This document shows, one piece after another, positions 11,990 to 24,100 of a stretch of DNA of 64,000 nt. The position numbers and the translations under genes are program-made. Positions within the stretch are counted from its first letter, which is position 1; each line of letters starts with the position of its first letter. The notes under the pieces were generated by a model, which was not told where the DNA came from, did no database searches, and worked only from the letters and a program-made list of their open reading frames with translations. The stretch is from Neostapfia colusana. Taxonomy: Eukaryota; Streptophyta; Magnoliopsida; Poales; Poaceae. The stretch covers positions 31,251,944 to 31,315,943 of the forward strand of contig JASWHV010000019.1 of assembly GCA_030760725.1 (NCBI GenBank), in the 5' to 3' direction.

Positions 11990-13195
11990 TCGCTGAAGAA
12001 GAGACTCCGGAAGTACTGGACTTCCTCCTTCCGGAAGAAGAGCTAACTACTGACCAGCAGCAACAAGGCAAGCCCCGGTTTGCATTAACTCTTTTATAAA
12101 CTTTTCACTTTGTTTACATACGTAGGGTGATGTATGATTGTGCATTAGGTATAGGATGAATGAAAACCCCACTTGCATGACCAGAAATTTTCCATAAGAG
12201 TGAGGGTAGTGTCTAAGACCTCGGGTAGACAGGCTATGCTTAATGTTTCATAGGACTTCGGTACAAGTCGAGTAGTTGGAATCTACTCATGAGTTTAGGC
12301 TTGGGATACACGGGTTCGGTTGAGTGATGGGAGATCACTTTAGTAATGAAAATGAGACTAGGCAGCGGCTAGGGCGCAGCAAGAGGGAGTCTTGTGTGCG
12401 CAGCCTGTCCGTGTCGATTAAGGACCGATCCGTGTGCGGCCCATGCTGATCAAGTTTGAACGTACCGAAGTCATATTGGATATATGGGCCCCGATAAACC
12501 GATGTAGCCTAAACCTCTGGGCGTCGAGGCATAACGCACCGATTTATAGGTGTAGGCTGAGGGTAGCAAGGTGGAAATCTGCCAACGGGCATAGAGAGAT
12601 GCTCCGTGTGGGGAACCTCCTGCTAGTTTCGGTGCGACCGGTTCGACGTTTGGGCTGTTAGGTGAAAGGTTGTCCCGTACGACATCGAGTGAGCGTGCTG
12701 TGCAGCTCCACGGATGGGCGTACGTGACGTGCTCTTTGGGTTTCCCTGCAGGTGTATATCGAGTCGATTCGCCGTCCCTTGCGGTGAAGAGTACCACTTG
12801 GTCACTGAGTCGTGACGTAGAATAATGTATGAAATATGTTGATTCAATATTGCTGATATGATATAATATTGTATTGCTACATGTTTGCCACCAAATATTG
12901 CTTACTAAATTTCAGTTTCCTGAACTGTTAACTTGTTGCTAAAAGATGAACTAAGGATGAACTTGTAGGCGTGTCCATTTGCTGCAATATCACTATCCTA
13001 TGTCATTGTACACCTCATGTAGAGTTTCATGTTTAGGTGAGTCGGTTAAGCCTTGTTGAGCCATCGTGCTCACGGTTGCTGCTTAAGTGTTTTTCAGGTG
13101 AGGAGCCACCCACGGACTCGGAGTACGAGTCCACCGGCGAGGGTTACCCTCCGTCGGGGACCACGGCTGAGTGGGAGCCGTACACGCCGCGCTGA
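11990..13195 (+). CDS. Candidate spliced LTR-embedded ORF, two exons (11990-12067, 13098-13195)
   Basis: Function unknown; similar to nothing I recognise. Exon 1 follows ...gtgtag and encodes an acidic, Gln-rich segment (EETPEVLDFLLPEEELTT, then DQQQQ). It ends at CAACAAG|GCAAGC, which resembles a GC-AG type donor. Exon 2 follows tgtttttcag and encodes GEEPPTDSEYESTGEG, ending EWEPYTPR and TGA. The two parts join in phase. Counterparts exist in the LTRs of C, D, E and H. Exon 1 codons of independent insertions differ almost only at third positions, which suggests past selection on a protein. Reservations: no start codon or upstream exon was identified, GCAAGCCCCGG also lies just before a TATAAA and may be a promoter motif, and B lacks a clear counterpart. 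Confidence 0.35.
12095..12100 (+). promoter_or_regulatory. Candidate LTR TATA box (element A)
   Basis: TATAAA lies about 27 bp downstream of the block GCAAGCCCCGGTTTGCA. The same block and a following TATAAA occur in B (minus strand, 22601-22606) although the rest of the two LTRs differs, so this is a plausible core promoter. Confidence 0.4.
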
Positions 13196-13427
13196 GCTGA
13201 AGAGTGAAGCTAGTGTGGGTTGCCCTAGGCTGGGCAGCCGACTTTTGCTAGATAGACTTCCGCTGTGTAAGATAAATAATATTTTGTAACTGGAGTTTGT
13301 ACTACTTTGTACAGTTCAGTTATTTTCCCATGTAATATATTGCGTTCTTATGACGTGTGCTGTCAGGTGTCGCATCGTGCGGCACCACCCTCTGCGATCC
13401 TGGATGGGCGGATCCCAGTCCGCCACA

Positions 13428-15130
13428 TCTTCACTTTAAGTTCTTCTCCCTCCTTCACGTATATGCTACACGATATGATCATGCATATGTATTTAGTTGA
13501 AAAGCTTTTGCTAATAAAATCTAAGGACAGTTTTAAAACTGGAACTCTGTTCAAAAATTTAATAGGACACTGGTGCTAGTGGTTTGGGTTGGGTTTAAAC
13601 ATTATGATCAAATGTTAAGTGCTCCTCCCACTTAAGTGTTGATCACCTTAACGGTTTACACATGACAGTGGTGATCCAGAGCTCCAATGGAGCTGGAAAT
13701 TTTCATGTGAGTTCCTTGTCACAAGAAAATCCACGGACCAAAATTTAGCACTTTTCCTGCAGTGGTTTGTTCAAAAAAAATTCTATAAGTGTTTAATCAA
13801 AGATGTATTAATTCTGAGGTAACACTCATGTTCATGTCAAACTTAGTGAACTATAATTTCAGTTATAGATCATAGAGCTTGCATGAATTTTCCTAGGATT
13901 TTTGGAGCTGAGAATTGCCCAAAACTGAATTTACAAGTTTTGGAAATTTCTCTGAAAATGTTTCTGTATTCATTTGAATACAGGAAATTACAATCTGAAT
14001 TACCCTGAGCAATTCAACTCCAAATGAGCTGAAAAGTTTACAGGAGTCTTATAACACCCTAAAGAATATTCTGGCACAATTTGAGGATTTTTGGATAAAC
14101 CAAACTCCCTCTAAAATTCTTTTGCCGAAAGGCTTTAAAGAATTCTACAGAATTAAATAAAGACTTTCATACCAATTGGGTTGAATCTTTGGATAGAGAT
14201 TGTCAATCTGAATCCAACCCAATTTGAATCACTAAATTTGGAGGTTCCTAGCCAAAGTTATGCTCTTCTAAAGTTTGGGGGAAAATCTGGGATTTGAATA
14301 AATTCGGGAAAAAGTTTAAACCTGACTGTGGGATCAGGGCACGTGTCAGTCACCGGGAGCGCGCCACACGGGGCCACAGGGTTAATTCCCGTGCTGTTAC
14401 AATCGATCCCGCGCCACAGAATATCCAGCCCGCTCCCCTGAGCCGCTGACAGGCAGGACGGATCGGCCTGCCGTTGCTTCGTGTGGGAGGAAGGCAAAGG
14501 GAGACTGTGGACTGAAGATCTTTTGCACATTTCAGTGCTCCCAATGACATGTGGGTCCCACATGTCATTTCTCCTTATCTCTTCTAAAATATCTCCCCAA
14601 TTTGAATATTGATGGAATTCAATTGTGGAAGTTTAAATCTGAGAGGCATTTGGATAATTGGGCAAGTTTTATCCAAATTCAAATGTGCATTTGAATTCTT
14701 TGTCATTTAAAGTCCATTTTGGACAAATGGTTTGCAAATCTTTTTCATAAATCATGAAACTTTGCACATCCCCTAATTTGGACCCAAGGAATTCAAATAT
14801 GAAATCTGATTTAAATTTTGGCTGCTGCAAATGAGATTTTCAGCACAACAGTTTTGAAATTCCATTGTTGCTCTCATTTGAATTTTGAGTTTGAACAATT
14901 GTTCCAAATCTGAGTTTTTGTTTTCTCACACATATGGGAACTTCCCCTCTTTGTTTTAGACCCCTCTTGGGTTCCATGTCTTCAATTAAACATTTAAACT
15001 TGTGTGAAGAAAACCCTCATGTGTGTTATCACATGTGGAAAAGGTTTAACAAATCCCAAATTTCATACATATGAAACAAAACTTTTGCAAATAAGAGTTT
15101 CTTTGTATTCATATTTTTGGGACCTTTACA
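13428..15130 (-). repeat. 3' LTR of element B, partial
   Basis: It matches 22717-25435 of the other B LTR but lacks about 1015 bp. After gacaggcaggac (ending near 14460) it jumps to ggatcggcctgcc, which in the other copy resumes near 24761. The missing part is the GC-rich block. On the plus strand it ends gggacctttaca, followed by the polypurine tract complement. Confidence 0.92.
14545..14567. repeat. Perfect inverted repeat with TCP-type core, B 3' LTR
   Basis: There are 11-bp arms (TGACATGTGGG and its complement) around a single T. The core GTGGGTCCCAC matches the GTGGGNCC/GGNCCCAC consensus bound by plant TCP transcription factors. The second LTR copy is at 24849-24871. Confidence 0.6.
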
Positions 15131-15167
15131 TTCCTCCCCCTTAAAAAGGAATCTCGTCCCGAGATTC
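15131..15167 (-). other. Polypurine tract and stem-loop (element B)
   Basis: On the minus strand, hairpin GAATCTCG-GGA-CGAGATTC (15149-15167) is followed by ctttttaagggggaggaa and the LTR start. It has the same arrangement as in A, C, E and H. Confidence 0.8.
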
Positions 15168-15201
15168 AAAAGAAGAATGAGACGGGAGGTAATTACAAAG
15201 T

Positions 15202-18200
15202 TTATGACAAAAGCTCCGGATAGTTCTTGTGGATGTAACCTTCGGTTTCCCACGTCACCTCTTCCGGGGTATGATTACTCCACAGGACTTTGTAAAGTTT
15301 CAAAGTCCGATTCCTGGTGGTCCGGGTCTTTTCGTTGATAATGTGTACAGGTTGCTCGACATAGGTGAGATCTGGCTTCAACTCGTCGATGTCTTTGGTG
15401 CAGATGGCAGCGGTAAACTTGAGACACTTCCATAGCTGGGACATGTGAAATATGTTGTGAATACCGGCAAGGCTTGCCGGCAGTTCCAGCCGGTAGGCTA
15501 CGTTTCCGCACTTCTCCGTTATAGCAAACGGACCGATGAATCGGGGAGCATGTTTCCCCTTGACAACGAACCGATGAATCCCTTTCATCGGAGACACACG
15601 AAGATACACGTGCTCTCCGACTTCGAAATGCAGCGGTCGACGTCTCTGGTCCGCGTAGCTTTTTTGACCAGATTGGGCAGCTTTGAGGTTCTCTTGTATT
15701 ATCCGAACTCTCTCTTCGGCTTCAAAGATCAACCCCGAACGTTACTCATTCACCGGATTCATACCAATTCAATGTTGTACGGCACTTCCGGCCATATAGA
15801 GATTCATATGGTGCCATTTTAATGCTCGTCTGATACCCGTTGTTGTACGAGAACTCTGCCAGGGGTAAGTGATCATCCCATCTCTTACCGTGGTGGATGG
15901 CACATGCTCTTAGCATATCTTCTAGTATTTGATTCACCCTCTCAGTTTGCCCATCGGTTTGAGGGTGATACGCAGAGCTTCTAATCAACTTTGTCCCCAA
16001 GGAGGCGTGTAGCTGTTCCCAGAAACGGGCTACGAACAGCGATCCTCTATCTGACACAATGGTGCGGAGAACTTCATGTAAGCACAAAATCCGTGCTATG
16101 TACAGCTCTGCATAATGCCTTGCTTTATATCTTGTATGCACAGGGATGAAATGTGCTGATTTGGTTAACCGGTCCACGATTACCCAAATTGAATCATGGT
16201 TGTGGGAGGTCATCGGCAACTCGACGATGAAGTCCATACTCAAGTCTTCCCACTTACATGCTGGTACTTGTAGTGGCTGCAACAGGCCTGACTTATTCAT
16301 GTGGTCGGCCTTGACTCTTCGACACGTATCACACTCCGAAACGTACTTTGCAACCTCACGTTTCATATGTGTCCACCAAAACTTCTTCCGGAGATCTTGG
16401 TACATTTTATTACTGCCCGGATGAATGGAAAACTTGGACAAATGAGCTTCGTCCAAAATTTTCTTCCGTAGTCCCATATCCCGGGGTACTACAATCCGGT
16501 CGTTGAACCACAAAGTACCTTCATCGTCCTTCCGAAAGCACTTCATTTCTCTGTTGTCTATCCTTCGCCGTATGTGAAACATTCCCTTGTCTTTTCGTTG
16601 AGCTTCAATGATCTCCTCTCGGATGGTAGGAATGAGAGCGAGATTATAGAGAGCTCCATACGGGATGACACGGAGGCTTGGTTCGTCATCATCCATTTCA
16701 GCAATAATTAGGTGATGGATATGCGCCTTACGACTGAGCGCATCGGCGACCACATTCGACTTTCCTGGATGATAATGAATATCCAGTTCATAGTCTTTAA
16801 TAAGCTCTAGCCATCTTCTTTGCCTCATGTTCAATTCTTTCTGAGTGAAGATGTACTTTAAGCTCTTGTTGTCGGTGTAGAGGTGTACAAGATTTCCGAG
16901 CAAGTAATGCCTGCACATCTTCAAAGCAAGGACCACGACAGCTAACTCAAGGTCATGAGTTGGGTAATGCTGCTCGTGAGTTCTGAGTTGACGAGATCCA
17001 TAAGCGACCACTCGTCTTTATTGCATCAGCACGCAGCCAAGACCGATGCCAGATGCATCGCAATACACGTCGAATGGCTTTGTTGTATCCGGCTGAGCAA
17101 GAACTGGGGCTGTTATGAGATGCTTCACTAACGTCTTGAAAGCTTGTTCACACGCAGCACCACATATAAATCTGGTGTTCTTCTTTAATAATTCCGTCAT
17201 CGGTTTAGCGATCTTGGAGAAACCCGGAATAAACCTCTGGTAATAACCCGCTAAACCGAGGAAGCTACGGATTTCATGTACTGACTTTGGTGACTCCTAT
17301 TTCTGTACTTGGATAATCTTACTCGGATCTACAGCGATGCCCTCCGCTGAAATGATGTGTCCGAGAAAAGGAACTTGATTAATCCAGAATTCGCACTTGC
17401 TGAATTTTGCATAGAGCTGATGATCTCGCAATCTTTGTAGCACAATATGCAGATGTTCAGTATGTTCTTCCTCTGACTTGGAGTACACCAAGATATCGTC
17501 GATGAAGACAACGACGAATTTATCCAACTCTGGCATGAATACTTAATTCATTAGGTACATAAAGTGTGCCGGGGCGTTGGTCAAACCAAAAGACATAACG
17601 AGATACTTATACAGCCCGTATCTCGTTGAGAATGCCGTCTTCGGAATATCTTCTGCCCGGATTTTAATCTGATGATATCCGGATCGAAGATCCATCTTCA
17701 AAAATACCTTCGCACCCACTAATTGATCGAAGAGCATATCAATGCGAGGTAGTGGACACTTGTTCTTGATGGTAACGGCGTTCAAAGGACGATAATCAAC
17801 ACAAAGCCGTAGTGTTTCGTCGTTCTTTTTGACAAACAACGCTGAACAACCCCAACGTGACGAACTCGGTCGTATAAAGCCCTTGCTCATTAGGTCATTC
17901 AGCTGTGTCTTCAATTCTGCCAGTTCATTGGGTGCCATCTTGTACGGCCTTCGTGATATCGGTGTTGTTCCCGGTATAAGTTCAATCTTGAACTCAACGT
18001 CTCGTTCGGGCGGCATGCCCGGTAAATCTTCAGGAAACACATCCGTATACTCACGTACCACCGGAATGTCCTCTATCTTAACAACTTCCGTGTGGTTCAC
18101 TGTTGCAATCTGCTGCCGTTTGGCGCCCAGAATTAATATATGAAGACTGTGCTGTGGGGAGTTGAGCTCAACGGTCCTGGAGCTGATGTTAAGAACCGCT

Positions 18201-19657
18201 CTGTGGTAATTCAACCACGACATCCCTAAAATGATGTCGATCTTCAGACCTTCAAGAATAATGAGGGTCGTAGGGTATATTGTACCCCTCAAACAAAGAG
18301 GTGCTCGGGAGACAACCTCGCTTGCAGTACTGCTGCCCCCGGGCGAAGATATGAGGTATTGCCTCTTTGTATAAATTGTTTGGAGCTGATGTTGAGCCAC
18401 AAAATATTGGCTAATGAAGTTGTGTGTGGCACCGGAATCAAAGAGAACTAAAACCGGTAGCTGATTCAGAGAAAACATCCCTGCTAAAGCGGCTTCTCCT
18501 TCCGGAACATCATCAATCACAGTATAGTGAATGTTGCCCCTTATCTTCCCTCCTATCTGCAGATTGAGGTACGGATCGTATTGTTGTAAATATGATGACC
18601 CGTAGTCTCGAGTTCCCTCCGGACATTGCCTAGCATAATGGCCCTTACATCCACAAGTAAAACACGGATGTCTCTCCTGTTCTTCGTTGACTTGTGGTGG
18701 ACTGCTAGATACATATGGCTGCAGCGATGGAGCACATACCACTGTCTGATGCTGCGGCTGTGGAGGTGGTGCAAGCTGTAAAACTTGACCAGTAATCAAT
18801 CTTTCACCGGGTGGCGTTTGATACACCAAACGGTACTTTTGAGGCACATAACTTGTGCTAGCCTGCTCGATTTCACTCATCTTTCACTTCTCCGCTTGCC
18901 ACTCAAGTGTCGGCTTTTCTTGAATGAAAGTCGCATCGACCATGTCGGTGTAACTGCCGTTATTGTGTACGGACAGCTTTTCTCGTAATATGGCACTCAG
19001 GCCATGGAAGAATAGGTCACACCGTGCCTCTTCTTTTGCCACATGTTCGGGAGCATATTGGGCCAAAAGGTTAAACCTTCTGACATACTCGATGACACTC
19101 ATGTCCCCTTGCTTCAAGCCCAAAAATTCGTCCCATTTTTCGTTGACAATACCTAGTGGTATGTAACGAGTACGAAAGGCTTCACAAAATTCACTCTATG
19201 CTACTTGATGGTCCTCCGGAATGGTGGTAAGATGTTCAACCCACCAGTTTCCGGCGGCTCCATGGAGTTGTTGAGCGGCAAACTTAGTTTTCTGGTAGTC
19301 ATCACACTTGAATACTCCAAATTTGGACTCCATGACACGAAGCCATTGATCTGCTTCTACAGGTTCGGTGGCTTCAGTAAAGATTGGCGGTTGAGTCGCC
19401 AAGAAATCCAGATAAGCGTCCCGAGATGGAACGGCTTGTTGCGTGTTCTGGAGTATGCCTTGCCGTACCAAAGCTTGGAGTAAGCGTGTGTGTTCTTGCG
19501 TTGCTTCTTGGAGTATCCTAGTGTTCTTTTGGTTAGACTCGACGACTCGAGTCATAAGATCCATCCATCTCGTGGATGGTGGTTCCGACGGTGGAATGGA
19601 AGCATCACCGCTTCGACGAGAACTTCTGGCCCTACTCCTAGAGCGAGTACGAACCAT
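15202..19657 (-). pseudogene. gag-pol polyprotein of element B, disrupted
   Basis: The start MVRTRSRSRARSSR is at 19657, one base after a TTTTGCAG acceptor-like site. Domains along the minus strand are Gag, CCHC knuckle (CFTCGCKGHYARQC, near 18660), protease (LFDSGATHNFIS, near 18430), reverse transcriptase (FIDD near 17490), RNase H (DVYCDASG), HHCC and DD35E integrase, and chromodomain (WSNHTPEEVTWE). Stops in the same frame lie at about 19196, 18884 (a CGA-type change), 17543, 17297, 17018 and 15746. A loss of about 5 nt near 15735 shifts the frame before the integrase C-terminus and chromodomain. The final stop is at 15202-15204. It differs clearly in sequence from A, C and E and is a separate family of the same clade. 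Confidence 0.92.
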
Positions 19658-21164
19658 ACTGCAAAATATAGTTGAGATGAGTTAAACAAGAATTCAGCAG
19701 TATGTGAGACTAATTGAAACATGATTATGTCAAAACTTTAGTAAAAGCAGTAACAAAATCCATGTTTACACAATTCCTTAGTAGGCATAACTATCCAGCC
19801 TATCTGTACAGGACAGACCTTTATGCACTATCTCCAGATTTTGATCTGGTTAAAAGCATTTTCATATCTCGAGTTGAATACCAAAGTTCCAACGAGTACT
19901 CATACGCCTTCAGATCATCTCAGGATTAAAAGCTATGATTTTCCAAAGTTGACAGAATTTCTGGATAAAATTTGCCAGCATCTCCTATGTATGTGGCTGA
20001 TTTCATCACAGTTGTATATGTAAATACAATAAGAATCTGAACAAACTTTGAACTACAAAATTGTGGCACAATTCATAACCTTTCCAATGTTGTATCATAG
20101 GCTTCTTAAGGGTTTTTCTACATAAAGTTATGGCTTTAAAAACAGAAAGGTCCAGAGAGGTTTTGCTGCTGTCCTGGTTCTGGACAGTTTACCTTCCTAT
20201 GAACTTTCTACCCATTTAGCTTTTGATTTTGTTCTGGAGCTCTACAAATAAGTTGTAGATCACTTGAAAATCTTTCCAGAACTGTATCATACACATTAAT
20301 TAGGTCAAGCTACTCAGAGTTATGCTCTGTTGAAGTTCAGCAAAAATTTCTGCCGAAAACAGAGCACTCTGTTTTTGAAATCTTTTGAAGCCTAGTCTTC
20401 CTCTCATTTGAATCTTAGCTCAAAATAAGAGTTCAGTAACTAATATTTGTTTCAAACTTCCATTTTTATTTGAATGTTAGTTCATGAGTCATTTCTTCAA
20501 AGGAAAGGGGTTATTAAGTTTAGTACGGCGTCGATGCACCGTAAGAAGCATGTCGGTACTACGTAGCCTCACCAGAAGAAAATCCTAACTGGATTATACC
20601 GGCATATTCGTATCTTAGGTGGCACTAAAACGGTCACTCGCAAACGTGTACTATTCGTACTACGGTTTCATGGTTAACCCTGCATAAATCACACTCAATC
20701 GTCAGGTCCGGCTGCACACCGAACCCGGTATCCATACAGTTCTTACACCCGTCCGTCATCACTTGCACAGGTGTTCTCAAGCCAAACACGCCTTGAGCTA
20801 CGTGTTCACGTTACTAACCACGTGACGGAGTTTCCCAAATTGCACCACGCACGCCAGGGACAGACGTTGCTTGAGTACCCCAGACGACATGAGGAGTCGT
20901 AGAGGATACTAAAGCGGATCGGGTTCCCTGCCACCCGTGGGGCTCCACCCTTCAGCTTGTGTGCACTGGTGGACAGCGCTTACGTGCACCCCCAAGACAT
21001 AAAGCGTCTCGAGATGCACGATTTTCCGACATAACAAATAAGTTAGGTTGCCACCTTCATATTAAGCTAATAGTAATCCTTATGTAGGCCTACTACCGTA
21101 TCCTCACCGTAACCTAAATTTTTGTTGTAATACCTTCCTTATTCCGTGTGCTATTCCCAATGCA
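19658..21164 (-). other. Untranslated leader of element B with predicted intron 19659-20983
   Basis: No gene is supported here. On the minus strand a donor-like site (GTGCAC|GTAAGCGC) sits at 20984/20983, 196 nt from the LTR, and TATTTTGCAG ends at 19659, one base before the gag ATG. The donor position matches A, C and E despite different sequence. The interval contains 'ataact/agttat' modules as in the other leaders. Confidence 0.5.
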
Positions 21165-21176
21165 GCTCTGATACCA
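21165..21176 (-). other. Primer binding site, initiator tRNA-Met (element B)
   Basis: The minus strand reads TGGTATCAGAGC, three bases inside the LTR boundary at 21180. Confidence 0.93.
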
Positions 21177-21179
21177 CGC

Positions 21180-24100
21180 TGAGACGGACCTGTCAACTGA
21201 GACAGGCCACTCGCCCGGGAATCGCATTGGGTGGTGTCGTGTTGTGCGGCACCCAACAGCACACATATGAGGAACAATGTATTACATAAAACAATAGCGG
21301 AAGCTTACAAGTTTTTCTTTGTAAATACTTTACATCAAGTAACTACAGCGGAAATCTATATCAACTCACGTCGAATAACTAAGAGCACTCGAGATGAAGT
21401 CCAGCCCGCGGACTCCTGTCGCTAGCAACACGTAGACAACAGCAGCGGCCGTGTTCTCCCTGTGTTAAACGACTCGGAAGTCTCCGAGTCTCACCGGACA
21501 ACCTTCTTCCTAGCGTGGATGTTAACCTGCAAAACCACTTATATAGAAAGCGTGAGCACATAGGCTCAGCATGACTGATCCGTCTCTCCTAAACAAGAAA
21601 CTCTACATGCACAACGGTTGCAATTGGGTTAGCTAGATTTGCATAAAGGACTCGCCTAAAGTTGATCCTTAACGTTCAGATTTTAAGCCTCATTGTACAG
21701 ACCTTGAACTGAACAGCATCGCAACTCCACAATCAAACAAGAAACTCTTTGTTGCGATGCTCCTTGCGCAAGGAGAAAGTAAAGTTTAATGAGCCTATCT
21801 CTAATTCAATCATGGTTGCAATACAAGTTATATCACGGTCTTATCAAGTTCAAAGATAACCAGTTCCAGTTATTACTACGTCAAGACGCAGTGGGCAAGT
21901 ATGCTCATATGACCGCAAGCGACGGTGATTCGAATCAGTACACGCCCGGACTACACGACACGTACACCCGTACTCTGAGTTGCCGGCAGCAACCTCGACT
22001 GACGTTGTACATGGCCACCTTTCCCAAGATCTTCCACATTGGACGCAGTCCAACTGGCCCGAGTACGCAAGCTCCCTCAAGGTACATACCCGCAGTGGTA
22101 TGTTCTTAAGCGAGGTACCTCCTGCTACCCTGACGCCGAAAGCCTAAGGAAGTTGGAAAAGTTCCACTATGGATCTCCCAAGGTACATCGGTTTCCTGGG
22201 TCCCATATAGCCAGTACCCGGTACACAACTCAAACTTGTCCAACAGGGCCAAGCACAGACGGGCCTTAACCGACACAGGCAGGGCTATGCACGCACGGCC
22301 TGCTACCTGCTGCATCTAAATCTGCCTGCCCGGTCTCCATTTCTTATGTGTGAACTTTCCTCATCATTTTCTAAATTGGACCCGTTCCCAAGTAAACCAG
22401 CCCTAAACTCGCGAGTAGATTCCAACTACTCGTCTTCTACCGGACCTTTCCTACTAACATTAGCGTAGCCAAATTCCCTCGAGGAGGTGCTATTGTACCC
22501 TTTCTCTTAGGTATTTCTGGTCATGCAAGTGGGGTTTCAATATCATCTAGACTTATTGCAATCAATGATGCAAAGCTATGATCTCTACAAATGAAAATGC
22601 TTTATAAAACTGTTCAAATGCAAACCGGGGCTTGCCTGTTTTGCAGGTGACTAAGGTTACAATCAGTTAGTGATGATCACTTATAGCTTGATCACTTGCC
22701 TTCCCTTCCTTCTTGATCTTCACTTTAAGTTCTTCTCCCTCCTTCACGTATATGCTACATGATATGATCATGGATATGTATTTAGTTGAAAAGCTTTTGC
22801 TAATAAGATCTAAGGACAGTTTAAAACTGGAACTCTGTTAAAGAATTTAAAAGGACACTGGTGCTAGTGGTTTGGGTTGGGTTTAAACATTATGATCAAA
22901 TGTTAAGTGCTCCTCCCACTTAAGTGTTGATCACCTTAAGGTTTTACACATGACAGTGGTGATCCAGAGCTCCAATGGAGCTGGAAATTTTCATGTGAGT
23001 TCCTTGTCACATGAGAATCCTCTGGACCAAAATTTAGCAATTTTCCTGCAGTGGTTTGTTCAGAACAATTCTCAAAGTGTTTAATCAAAGATGAATTAAT
23101 TCTGATGTAACACTCATGTTCATGTCAAACTTAGTGAACTATAATTTTAGTTATAGATCATAGAGCTTGCATGAATTTTCCTAGGATTTTTGGAGCTGGG
23201 AATTGCCCAAAACTGAATTTACAAGTTTTCGAAATTTCTCTGAAAATGTTTCTGTATTCATTTGAATACAGGAACTTATAATCTGAATTACCCTAACAAG
23301 TCAACTCAAAATGAGCTGAAACTTTTACAGGAGTCTAATAACATCCTAAAGAATATTCTGGCAAAATTTGAGTATTTTTGGATAAACCAAACTCCCTCTA
23401 AAATTCTTTTTCTGAAAGGTTTTAAAGAATTTTACAGAATTAAATAAAGACTTTCATACCAATTGGGTTGCATCTTTGGATAGAGTTTGTCAATCTGAAT
23501 CCAACCCAATTTGAATCACTCAATTTGGAGGTTCCTAGCCAAAGTTATGCTCTTCTAAAGTTTGGGGGAAAATCTGGGATTTGAATAAATTCGGGAAAAA
23601 GTTTAAACCTGACTGTGGGACCAGGGCACGTGTCAGTCACCGGGAGCGCGCCACACGGGGCCACAGGGTTAATTCCCGTGCTGTTACAATCGATCCCGCG
23701 CCACAGAATATCCAGCCCGCTCCCCTGAGCCGCTGACAGGCAGGACCGGCGAGGTCTTCTTCAACCTCGTGCTCCCGCGCGATACCGCCGCCGGGCTCGC
23801 CGGAATAGCTCCAGGATCGGTCGTCCGGCCACCGCAACTGCTGAAACTTTCTGCTAGCCCATAATCTAACGTGAGGAACACGCTGGTTGGGTTTTCTTGA
23901 GCTGGCAGGTCCCCTAAACTAGCCCGCGACGGTGCTTCGGCTCGGATGAAGTCCGGCGACGTCGCCCCGTTGAGCTAGCCCTCTAAAAGCTTCCTAGAAG
24001 GGCTCTACAGCACCAGTGGAGGTTGGCAAAGCTCGGCATGGCTGCATAGGGGCTCGGGAACGGCTCCAACCCAGGGTTCACCGTGTACCCGATGCCCCTT

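Larger units (their letters stand above)
1..13427 (+). mobile_element. Element A, Tekay/Del-type LTR retrotransposon (5' end beyond window)
   Basis: Order seen is 5' LTR (partial), primer site, long leader, gag-pol, polypurine tract and 3' LTR. Window base 1 matches base 10290 of the 3' LTR, so about 680 bp of the 5' LTR lies upstream of the window. The element sits inside the 3' LTR of element B: the sequence resuming at 13428 (tcttcactttaag) is found uninterrupted at 22717 in the other B LTR. The right-hand copy of the expected 5-bp target duplication would be tcttc (13428-13432); the left copy is outside the window. By eye the two LTRs differ by roughly 3% in sampled stretches, with small indels. 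Confidence 0.95.
9609..13427 (+). repeat. 3' LTR of element A
   Basis: This LTR is 3819 bp, TG...CA. It starts TGTAAGAGCCC directly after the polypurine tract and ends ...GTCCGCCACA. It contains a G10 run (10186-10195), a GC-rich block (about 10200-11260) closed by GTGGGCCCCAC (11247-11257), AT-rich modules to about 11950, the LTR ORF (exons 11990-12067 and 13098-13195) and a TATAAA at 12095-12100. Relative to the 5' LTR it has lost about 25 bp near 13250 between short direct repeats. Confidence 0.95.
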
